Assembly: GCA_964035545.1 (NCBI GenBank)
Contig: OZ037765.1
Span: 26,858,504 to 26,922,503 of the forward strand
Reading direction: 5' to 3'
From: Bugula neritina
Lineage: Eukaryota; Bryozoa; Gymnolaemata; Cheilostomatida; Bugulidae
DNA: 64,000 nucleotides
This document shows positions 53,500-64,000 of this stretch, in pieces. The translations under genes were made by a program, and so were the position numbers. The notes under the pieces were generated by a model. That model was not told the DNA's origin, did no database searches, and worked only from the letters and a program-made list of their open reading frames with translations. How positions within the stretch are numbered: the stretch's first letter is position 1; each line of letters opens with the position of its first letter.

Positions 53500-54065
53500 T
53501 AGTCATTTACAATTAGTATAAGTATTATTGAATTAGTATTACTCTATTAGTAATCATTACAAGTATTACTATAAGTATAACTATAATCTGAAAATCCAAC
53601 AGTTGCACTATAAGTATAAGTATGACTGTATGAGTAAAACTATAATTATAACATTAAGTTTAACAATAACTTTAATTTATTTATATTAGATTAGTTTAAT
53701 TTGTAAAACTAAACAGTAATACCAAAAGTAAAAGTAAATACTATTGCATTTACTAATACTAATACTATAGTAATACTAATAGTAATAATAAATTATTACT
53801 CATCACTGATCACTGTTGCAGATCATTACTAATACTGTAATAGTAATACTAATAGTAATACCAATGGGCATGGCAATAGTATTACTATTACTAATGTCTA
53901 ATAATAATACTATATACTAATACTATTACTGATTGATAGTAATACTTATACTAAGTCTAATAGTAATACTAATAGTAATACTATTTGTATTACACTAATA
54001 CTAATAGTAATACCAACTCTAAGAGCAAGTACTCATACTCATACTATTACTATTAGTATTAGTAA
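53500..54065. repeat. Degenerate AATACTAATAGTAATAC low-complexity block
   Basis: Very similar in word content to the block at 15.8-16.6 kb: AATACTAATAGTAATA in both orientations, with TATAAGTATAAC and ACTATAAGT words. It is not coding. Confidence 0.85.
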
Positions 54066-54578
54066 TCATAATCATAATGATCTGTAACAATTTAAGGACA
54101 TGGGTTTTAGTACTAGTTGTATAACATGTCTTATCATCTTTTATCTCAAGCTGATTTTCAGTCAAACATTGCTGTTCATTTTCACTTGAAGTTGAGGGTA
54201 AAATATGAGTAATTTCAATTTATCAATGTGTTGATTATATACTAAATTTTGTAAATATAATTCTAAACAAGGTTATAACAATTGTACTTGTAGGTAATTC
54301 ATAGGATTAATTGATAGAATCAAATAATTCCTCCTAAGATGAGCACTTCATCAGCATTATTTTCAAGATTTAAGATTAAATTTATAAATTTTAGTTGAAA
54401 TTTATTAAATGATGCAAGCATGTTGAAGGTTTTAAAATTCATTTTTATGACCATAGTATCTAGTTGAAGTTGAGATATGTGGTTTGCTTTATTACTGTAA
54501 TTATATGCCCAGTATATTTCAAGTCATTTTTTTGCAGATGCTGATTGTCTTAATCAAGTGTTCGCTCTAGACCTCAAA

Positions 54579-57500
54579 ATGAATGGGGAAGTGCAGCCAC
54601 CAGTCACTGTACCCATTGTGACTTTGGCTGGCCTTTCTAATTTAACTAATTGTAAGTAGAAATAACATAAAAAATAGCATTTTTCAATGCTAATCATTTT
54701 TGACTCATTAATTTTTATTAGGTTGTTTATTTGAAGCTGTTTAAAGTTATATACAAAAATAGTTTTTGAAGCAATTTAGCTTTGTTAATTTCAGATCTCA
54801 AGTTAAGAATGTGTTAGTGTGATGCTATAAATGCAAATGTTTGCAGAAAGCAACTTTGTTAGTGTTGGTATATTTTTTCCTTTTAATTGGTAGTTTATGA
54901 TATATCACTGTAACAGCTGAGTTGAGCTGAATTCAAATTTTCAGTACTTCGAAACATTGATATCAAAATTTGATGCAGTTCACTAAAAGTTAAATTGTAC
55001 AACTATGCCAGGCAAAAAGAATTGTAGAACAAAAGCTTGCAGTGGATTAGTAATTAATATAGAGGTTGTGAGGCTGCATAGGTATGTATTTTTGAGGCAA
55101 TATGATCGAGCTCGCAATTTATAGCTCACAGTTAAAATGTTGTAAGATTATTATTTAGGTATTATTTAATTTTATATTTTCAAATGTAATAAATTTTCTA
55201 TAGTGTAGAAACTTTCAAAAGTCTATGAAAGGTTACAATTATTTTATTTATAATCTCAAAAATATTTTTTGCTTTTATAGAAAAGCAAAATATTAGGAAA
55301 TTTGGTGTGTACTAATTTAAATGAAGTACTGAATTTATGGATGTACTTGATCATTAATTTGCAATTCAGAAACTCTTTCTTTTAAGCTACAAGCTAAATA
55401 GCTTACCAAATCCTTTTTAAATTACACTAATGAATCACTACTTTATATATGAATTGGTCTCCATGTTAATAATTGCTTTTACTTTTTGTTAGTACTAACT
55501 GAGCTACCACTACCTACTCCAATAGAGCCCACAGGTAAAAAGAAGAGTTTATTATTTAATCCTCGGGTAGCAGATGAAGCCAGAAGAGTGCTAGCTACTG
55601 CAGATCCAAACATTGTGTCTCAGATGGCCCATGTCCTTCAACAAACTTCTGTTGAACATATGTAAGCTGTGTGTTTGCTTGTTCTTTAATGTTCAATTGC
55701 TGCATGTAAGCATCTAAACAGCGCATCAAATATCATAAAATATCTAAAATTATAAATGATTTATAGAATATATTAGTATGTGGCATCATGCAGTTGTTAC
55801 AGTATACTTTGTTGACTGCCAGGTAATATAGTAATAGTTATTCAATGTTTTTTTTTCAAGTTTTTTCTTGTCATTAGCTTTAATGCTGTGCAAGTTGTAG
55901 CGGTCCCCTTATAAACATGTGATAGAATATTATACTTGTGAAATTTGAAATGCTAAAATACTGAACTAACTCCTTGATGTGTTATAGTCAATTCAAAGAT
56001 GGAACTCATAATGAGGCTATCCCTTCTGATGTGCCTGAGTTGGTGAGAGTTCTGCTAACTCAGTTCCCTGATGCTTTAGCTACTGGAAGAAGACAGCGTA
56101 AGTAATATGTATCAACAATTTAGCTTACTGCTTTTTATAAAATGTTATGTCTATTTATTTTATGAATATTTAATGCTCTGGCATTTGTCAAACTGTCAAC
56201 AAGCATAGTTTTTGTTATTTAGGTTTTGAACAGTCCAACTATGATCAAAGACACTCCTCTCATTCTACTGTTCAGTGAGTATATAATACATTGTATATAA
56301 TTATTATGAGCAAAGGCAGCTTTTAAATGTAAAAATTTTAAATGACGTAGTTTTTCTGGGTGACTGTGTTATCTTTGTTCCCAACTTCTTGCCTTTTTCT
56401 GGTCTACTTTATACTTTTAAAGTTCCAAAATCTCCTATTTATGGCTATACACTTGGTATTGATCTTCCAGGGTGCAGTCTGAGAACCTGTACAGAGCAGC
56501 TGACGAGTCTATGTCTGCGTACCCTCAAGGTGCTGCCCCTCAAGGTGCTGCCGCCAATGCTCAAGGGGATTACAATCGGTTACAGCAGCAGCAAAGCAGT
56601 GGATCATACAGTCAACCCAGCACTTCCCAGAATACCTCATACAATAGTAATGCAAACTATTATAACAATCAACATCCGTCTTCTGGTATGAATGGATCCA
56701 CACAAGGGACCTCTACTCCTCAAGCATCTGTCAGAGGTATGCTACTCAGTTTAATATGCAATAATGTATGTGAGGATAAGATTTTCAAAACTATTTAAGT
56801 TTGAGGAAATGTAAAAGCATAACCTGTTGAATGTTATAATTTGTTTCTAACAGTATCTTGTGTGTGGTGTGTGGTCTGCATGTTGGTGAAGGATTTTAGA
56901 TGTGGCCTGTTTAGCCAATTGGAGTGAATAAAAAATTTTTGGAGTTGAAATTTACACCCAAGAACTTCTCTGGCATAATTCAGGCTAAAATTGAAACAAA
57001 AAGGCCAAGTTTTTATAATAATTAAAGAAATAATGCTAAGCTGGGAAGTTTAAAAAAACCTGTGTGTTGGTGTTGTTAGTGTTTGGAACTGGTGCTGTCT
57101 TCCCACTTGCCTAGGTCCTTCTCCAATGTAGAATTTATTTCTTTGTAAAATTTGCTCAATTATATTAAATATCATAATTGTTATCATTGAAAGGTGTTTG
57201 TTGATAGCAGGTTTAGTTTTCTGTTCTTTTTACCACAGGACAGTGTTGGGCAGACACATTTACCTGAGAAATATAGCATGTCAATGGGCCACCATAACAA
57301 GCCAGATAAACTCTTGCTAAGCTGTTGCATGTGTTGGGCTCTAGATAATAGTTATTTATTTGTTTGTCAATCCTTTTCTATTGTATTATAGAACCTGCAG
57401 CTACCTCCCACAATAAAAGGTTAGAGTCTCAATCCCCTGTACCAAATGCTCCACAGTAAGTGTGTTTACTTTTTGATAGAGTTACACTAATTCAATTCAT

Positions 57501-60500
57501 TTTGTTAGAACTTCTATTTGTACTTCCACTTTCTCCTGCTGTTTGCACTTTCATATACTGGAGGACATTGGGCCATTTAAATTATGCCTTGTTTTACTTC
57601 TAGCTGGAATATGAAGTATTTATCACTTAGTCTAATAGCATGCTTTGTAATCTAAGTAATGTGTTGTCATACTAATGTAGTGGTGTATGATAGTAATCAT
57701 GACATCTTCCTTATTATTGTAATTGTAATATTGTAGTTCTCAGCAATGGAAGGCTCATGCAACCTCAGCTCACTCTATTCCCACTCACACTGCCATATCT
57801 TCACAATCTAAGCACATGCAGCAATCTGGCCAGTCTGGTTCCAATGCTAGATCTGCCGTTGTTCAATTACAACATCTCTCTCCCACAGTAGGTTCTTAAT
57901 TACTGTCTTTGTGGTGGAAGTGTAATATTGTCGTAGGTGTGTAGATAAATTAATATGTGGGTGTACTTGGTTATGTTAATAGTGTGTAAGCACCTTCAAC
58001 ATTCTCTTAATACTGTCTACTTGGTAATTTCATGATAATAATGGTGATGGGTTCTGCTTTTAGTAACTTGTAAGGAAATGTTAGGATTTAAGATTTTTTG
58101 TAATGTTATCAGGATTTAGAGAAATACAAGAAAGTATCCACTACTCCAAGTGGAAGACCTTTATCTAACCAATCATATAAATTACCTTCTAAAGCAGAGG
58201 TAAGAACTAATAGTATAATATTATTGTATTATTGTATTACTGAATCCACTATTCAGTTTAATAACAATAGTAAACTTAGCAGGTGTTATTGATTACGTAA
58301 CGGGCTATTTCGTACCTAATAGTATGGCTACTTAGTAACCCTCTATTATGTTGATTAATTTGAGCTATTAAGGTATTTTTGGCCTGAGGCTTTGGACAGG
58401 TTGAAATTTGAATAAATTACTCTAAGTTGATAATTAGACCTAATCTTGTTGCCCTTTTAATGAGTTATTTTTGTAGAAGTTAGTCGAGAGCTTTTCACCT
58501 TTCCCGGTCTCCCCTTTCATTCTATTTTAAACAGAGAAGTTTGATTGGTTTTTCAAAGTTACTGCCTTTATAGTCCCAACTAAGTATTGAAATTTTTAAA
58601 ACTCAAAGTTGTGGAGTCAAAATAGAGCAGGTTTAGCAAATCTTGTTTCTGAGTTTTCACATGTAATTAACAGTCTATCTAACACCCAAATTTCTGACTT
58701 GCTTACTTGAACTTAACCTGAAGTTGTGCTATATTTTTAAAAAGAAAAATAAAGCTTACAGTTGTTTGCTTGAAGGTTGAAGACATATAGTACAGGTTTT
58801 GATATTCTAGTTTTCTCACAAATACAACATTCACTGCATGCTCAATTCATATCAATAAATAATGGGAAATGAAACAAATCTTTTTTGCATTTTAGACGCC
58901 TAAAGAAAGCCAGCCCACTATAAAATGTAAGTGCACATACCACATTGCATCTGTAGCTTCACTAAATGTTGCATGTTGCTAATTTACTTTTAATTTTCAA
59001 GCCTTGTTCATCTTGTTATATGGAACAGTTCATATCACAAGTTCTTATCATGCTACTTTTTAATTTTTGTTTGTTTATAGTTGACTTGATAAAATAGACA
59101 CAAATTTCTTTGGAGTTTTCTTCACTATCTCTGTGTTCCTTTGTTGCTTTTGTTTGAATTCTACTATCACCATTTCTACCTTTTCCTAGTGACCAAATTG
59201 GAGTTAGGTTCACAATATCAGGTTGCTTCAGCCTCCGAAGGTCTAAAGATAAAGATAAAAAAAGCAGATGGTATTGTCTCCTTACTTCTTTATTTTATAT
59301 AGAGCAGTTGATGATGTTTTGCAGCTCATTCTTGTTAAATGTTTGTATCAATATCATAGCTATATAATCAAGTGAAATAACACAGTTTCAAGTTGCTTAG
59401 TGATGAGTTATCACAATTTGCTTGAATAAAATTTTGTTAAAGACGTATCCAGTAATTATCTTTTATCACAATCCTACATAAATATGTCATACTATTAATT
59501 TAGTAACACTGCCATTGTAATTTGTAGGCTCACTAAAAAAAGATAAAAGACACAGAAGCAGTGGTGATGAGCGTAAGTAGACTATTTGCATGGTAGCCGT
59601 CTTACTAATATTTTCTTCTCCTCATGTAATATAACTGATAATAGTTTGTATTGTGACAGAGGAGGAGTATCATAAAAAGAAAAAGAAAAAACATAAGCAT
59701 AAGGAGCACAAGTCGTTGCGTAAAGATCCAAAGTTCATGAGACAAGATTCGGAGACATCTAGCAATGTTCTTCTGCATACAGTAATAGATGGCATATTAG
59801 ATAGGTTAGTAGGCCTTAATATAGTTACTATTTAATTCAGTAGGTGTAGATGAAAGTTATTTGTTTGTCAGAAATTCTTAATAAATTACTTCGCTGTAGT
59901 AGATTGGGTAAGTTATGTTGTAGGTTGATAGAAAGTAGGGCAAAATTTTTCCACATTATATATGGCGGGCTTTGCCGTGAGTAAGTTCTGCATGATGAAA
60001 AAGTGCTTTCTACATTTAGCCTAAGTTTATAATTATTTATTTGTAGTTTAGGTTTCTAGATACAGCTGTTAAAATTCTATGACTAATGATTTCTTATGCT
60101 AAAGTTTAATTAATAAAGCAGTTTTTGTGCTCCTGTTTTGATTTTAATTGGTATGGATGGGTTTTGAGTGGCTTTGAAGTGGCCATCACTCCACTACAGA
60201 CATAATGGTTTTATCTTGACTCCTCATAAAATCTGTTTTCTTGTCTAAAATAGAAACTGTTTTACTAAGCAGGTATTTAGTTGAGGTTTTATTTTTGCTT
60301 TCAGCTAAGCTAATATTTATTACTACATTGAGCAACTCCATTTTGTTGTTTGCAGCTGTAACCTGGAAGATTTGCCCACCACTACTTCATTGTCAGTGAA
60401 TGATATGGAGTTTTCAGTATCAAACGAGTTACTAATATCTCGGCCTTTACTCACGGATCTCATAAACGAAACAGCTAAGTTGAAGGGATCTTTGGTCACC

Positions 60501-63500
60501 AAAGACTTGCCATCAGATAAATTGAACAAACTAATGAATGTTCTGCACTGGAATGTTAGAGATGGCTCCAGGCTAATTCCTATGATGGATCAGGTGAACT
60601 TTCTGCTGTTCTATGTGTATCGGTGCAGCAATGTGATATATATACAAATCCTAAAATTCTAAGCTAGAAATTGAAATTAATAGAAATTAGATTAATATAT
60701 ATTATTTCTAAAATGTTGAATTAGAAAGTTAAGTGTTTTAGAAGATGTACAGTAAAGTTGTCACAATCAGCAGCTGCAGAACAAGTTTATTTAAAACATT
60801 ACTATCTTAATAAAGTTTCTGCATGTACCTGTAGTGTACCTACACTACTCTAGTTAGTAGTGCACCTACACCACTCTAGTTAGTAGTGTACCTACACCAC
60901 TCTAGTTAGTAGTGTACCTACACCACTCTAGTTAGTAGTGTACCTACACCACTCTAGTTAGTAGTGCAAATCACATGTTTGTATCTTTTCATACAGTCGG
61001 ACACCGCTGACTCGGAGATGCTTAGAAATCTGATGATGCAAAGAGTAAAAAGATCTTTAGATGCTGCTTTGGCAGCTCTTCACATCATGACGTCTGAAGA
61101 AATGCCTAAAGTAAGTGCATTGTCTCAGACTCCTCCAGGATTATGTGTCTCACACACCTGTAAATACCAGCACAGATGTGTCCTGTGGAAACTCTAATGG
61201 CTGGCATAACATATGCATCCTGTGTATAGAAGCAACCTGTAATTTTCATTACTTATTTAAGGTTGTGTATCTGGAAGATCTCATTGAGCTGATAGCGGAG
61301 ATGGTGAAGTTCCAGCTGAGTAATAGCATATATCCAGAGTACGACCCCGTGTACGACACCAAGAAAGACAAGGACTATTCTTCAAATAAGCAGAAAAGAA
61401 ACCGAGCTGGTGGCAGCAAGCACAAGTCAACTATGCTCATGTACAACAAGCTGTGTGAGATAATACAGACTCTCACTGAGCTTATAGTTACCGAACCTCT
61501 CACAGATACTATAATATTGAAAGTAAGGCATCGTAGATGTGCAGTTCCTTGTAATGTAGTTGATCATTTCATTGGTCAATTTTTAGCAGGCATAATTTTG
61601 TTGTCCGAACTTTATTCAACCCTTTATAGTTTGTTCTACTACGTTCCTGCATATAATATAATATGTTTACATACTGTATGGCTATGCCAATTCAAATTTA
61701 CCAAACTGGCAATTTTTTCAGTCACTACTGTCTTTTGGTAGTAGCTATCAATCTAAATTGCTGTAGTAAAACTTCTGGCCATTGCAATGTTTAGTGATTA
61801 TTTCACAGGTTTCCTCTCTAGCAGTGCAGCCATTCTTCGTGGAGAATATCAGTGAGCTGCAGTTGGCGGCCATACAACTCGTCACTGAAGTGTTCTCTCG
61901 TTATGAGAAACACCGACAGCTGATTCTGGATGACATGTTCTTGTCACTTGCTAGACTGCCTACCACAAAGCGCAATCTCAGAACCTACAGGTTCGCTGGG
62001 CACATTTATTGCTATTGTATATTCTGTTGGTTTATTGAAGCTGAGGAGTTCTGCTAATTTATTTTATAGTATGAAGAGATGTGAGCTGGAAATGTTAAGT
62101 TTTGTTGCCTCTAGATATGTTATGAGCTTCAGCAAAGCTTGGCTCATACTAAGCAGAGAATTTTTAACTTCTGCAGATTGAACCAAGATGAGAATGTACA
62201 GATGGTAACAGCCCTGGTTCTCCAGCTCATACAGTGCATCATTAGGATGGGTGAGGCTGGAGATACAGAAGAAGACAAATCTCAATATTATGTAGTCATC
62301 GCTTCTTCCTATGAACAAGCGATGAAGACTGCCCATCACTTTCTGTCAGTCTTTCTCAAAAAGTAAGCAATATTTTAAATAATCTGCACGTACCCCCCAA
62401 ATCTCTTTGTTTATTTATTTTTACTTGGTTGTGTATATATTCATAATGTTTTGATAATTTAACAAATGTGCATTAGGCTCTCTAACAGTTTATTACTGAT
62501 ATATAATATTCATAAGTTGTCTGCTGTTTGTACTGTAACATGACATTCTGTAATATGCGATCTCCTATTGGCAGGTGTGCTTTGAGAGGGGAAGAAGACT
62601 ACCGGCCCCTATTTGATAACTTTGTGAATGACCTGCTGGTGACGGCCAATAAACCTGAGTGGCCGGCAGCTGAACTCATGCTGTCGTTGTTGGGCAGACT
62701 GCTAGTTCAACAGTTCAGCAACAAATCAGTAAGGCGCAACTTCCTTCATTTTTTTTTATCTTTTCTTATACAATATTTAGCTTTCTTGTATTATATATCT
62801 TTTGGTTTGATCTCCACCCACTATAATGGCGATGAAAGTTTTCTATGTGTAGGAAGGAGCAACTTTTAACTGTAATTTGATAACTAAAAGCTGTTATTTG
62901 TGTGCAGGTAGAGATGTCACTACGTCTGGCCTCACTGGAATATCTCGGTACAGTGGCTGCCACACTGAGACGGGATGCAGTGTGTACACAACAAGCTGAA
63001 ATTAATGATATTCTTGAATCTGTGAGTTGGCATCTAGATCAGACACAATTTGATCTTCAGTATTGTTTATCTTGTGCTACAACTGTTGGCAATTTGTGCT
63101 GTGAGTGTAATTGCCACAGTTATCTAACCAGCTGACTGAACATGATGTCTTTATGCTTTACTCTTCCACATGATATGCGTATGAAGTTGGGCAGCTGTAA
63201 TACTAAGTTATGGTGTTTAGATGATGGGCAACTCAGAGTCATCAGATGGAGAGCAGGCTGCTGCCGCCAGCAATCTGGGAGAGGCTGATGCTGTGCAGAA
63301 GTTTCAGTTGGCTTTGCTGGACTACTTGTTGGTGAATGGGCAGAAGGACCCATCTCTGCTGGTGAGTGTCTCTACCCAATGCTGTAGTGAATGCAGAAAT
63401 AGTTTCTTATTTGGAGCAAAGTTTTTCACATGGCGCTACTTTCTTGCTTAGAAAGAGACAAATTCCCAAACAGTTACTGCTTGCAAATTGTTTAATTATT

Positions 63501-64000
63501 ATTATGTTTATATCTAATAATACATATATCTAATAATACATATAATTATACTTACATTCAATGCGTTTGAATTGCCCGCCTGGCTGTAACTGTGACCTAT
63601 GTTTTCACAGTAAGTTACTTGTTTTAGAATGCCAGAAGTTTTTACATAGCTCAGTGGCACAGAGATCTGGCAGTGCAGTGTGAGAGATATGTCTCTAAAC
63701 AGTCGGCTCTAGATCCCTCTGAAGTGGATGAGATTGATAGATACACCGAGTTACAGAGAATGGCGGAGCTACAGAAGGGCAAACTACTGGTTAGTTTTTT
63801 AAAGTGTTGGTTATTTGATAGTAAGGGACCTTCTTGTTGTTTTATTTCTGAGAATTAGTATCAAATTTTATTTTTCTTACGCAGGAGCAATCTCTGGTCA
63901 AATGGAATACCTTTAAGACAAGCTCAAAGCTATCCTATTCAGTGGCCAGTGATGTCACCAAGTTTCTCACTTCACAAAGACCTTTTGCTCAAAGTTTTGA
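54579..64000 (+). CDS. NIPBL: Nipped-B-like cohesin loader (NIPBL/SCC2), 3' part beyond the window
   Basis: Twenty-two exons, in phase: 54579-54651, 55493-55661, 55988-56097, 56223-56274, 56471-56736, 57392-57455, 57737-57887, 58113-58199, 58896-58926, 59190-59270, 59528-59572, 59660-59804, 60356-60593, 60997-61110, 61262-61522, 61809-61990, 62177-62362, 62575-62728, 62908-63021, 63221-63361, 63628-63789 and 63885-64000, about 980 residues. The start matches NIPBL (MNGxxPxVPITTLAGL-like, then LPLPTP, KSLLFN, IVSQMAHVLQQTS); this end of the family binds MAU2. A short Gln/Ser-rich and Lys-rich linker follows. The conserved part includes FFVENISELQLAAIQLVT, RYEKHRQLIL, LARLPTTKRNLR, DYRPLFDNFVNDLL, NKPEWPAAELMLSLLGRLLV, LEYLGTVAA and RPFAQSFD. 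NIPBL loads cohesin and drives loop extrusion. The linker before the conserved core is about 425 residues, against more than 1,200 in human; small exons could have been missed. Confidence 0.95.
60833..60966 (+). repeat. 26-bp minisatellite in a NIPBL intron
   Basis: About five tandem copies of a 26-bp unit, GTGTACCTACACCACTCTAG plus TTAGTA, with few substitutions. The array ends about 30 bp before the exon at 60997. Confidence 0.92.

Larger units (their letters stand above)
51988..54578. other. Spacer between the kelch gene and NIPBL
   Basis: It holds the kelch 3' UTR, a local CpG-rich patch near 53.09-53.23 kb that may be the NIPBL promoter, and a low-complexity block at 53.5-54.07 kb. The open frame 53104-53424 shows no recognisable protein and starts inside the CpG patch. 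Confidence 0.5.

Overview
The window is nuclear DNA from an AT-rich animal genome. All genes are spliced (GT-AG introns, with one GC-AG exception) and every confident product is a conserved metazoan protein. A nucleolar FKBP of the FKBP39/46 type and a FMRFamide-receptor-like GPCR point to an invertebrate. A spiralian (mollusc, annelid or bryozoan-like lineage) is my best guess, but the phylum is not shown by the sequence. I rebuilt the genes exon by exon; in each model the exon phases close exactly and the product length agrees with the family where a family length is known.

Layout from left to right: (1) the 3' part of a nucleolar FKBP-type peptidyl-prolyl isomerase, + strand, 1-2524. (2) A tiny KGD4/MRPS36 gene, - strand, 2764-3192, tail to tail with the FKBP gene. 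(3) A repeat-rich spacer with a long (TG)n array at 5.2-6.2 kb. (4) MAPK15/ERK7, - strand, 6924-13279, 13 coding exons. (5) A large AT-rich spacer. (6) SEC13, + strand, 17805-23281. One of its introns carries a complete two-exon peptide-type GPCR gene on the opposite strand (20729-22339). (7) DNA topoisomerase I, - strand, 24106-29839, probably with a distal non-coding first exon near 32.4 kb. (8) A repeat-rich spacer with a hAT-like fragment. (9) GTF2F1 (TFIIF alpha/RAP74), + strand, 33951-39903. One of its introns is almost wholly a 16-bp minisatellite of about 70 copies. (10) A kelch beta-propeller gene I cannot name, + strand, about 42.2-51987. Its introns hold three copies of a small inverted-repeat element. 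(11) The 5' half of NIPBL (cohesin loader), + strand, from 54579, running off the right edge.

The genes do not form an operon or a dedicated system. They are mostly housekeeping genes: chromatin and nucleolar factors, transcription (GTF2F1), topology (TOP1), cohesin loading (NIPBL), COPII/nuclear pore (SEC13), 2-oxoglutarate dehydrogenase assembly (KGD4) and an atypical MAP kinase. MAPK15/SEC13 and TOP1/GTF2F1 are head-to-head pairs.

I found no convincing previously undescribed molecular system. The most unusual items are the kelch protein whose sixth blade is split by about 260 residues of low-complexity sequence, the nested GPCR lacking canonical class A residues, a 115-bp near-perfect palindrome in MAPK15, the intron-filling minisatellite, the intronic MITE-like family, and a shared AATACTAATAGT-type low-complexity sequence in most of the intergenic spacers.
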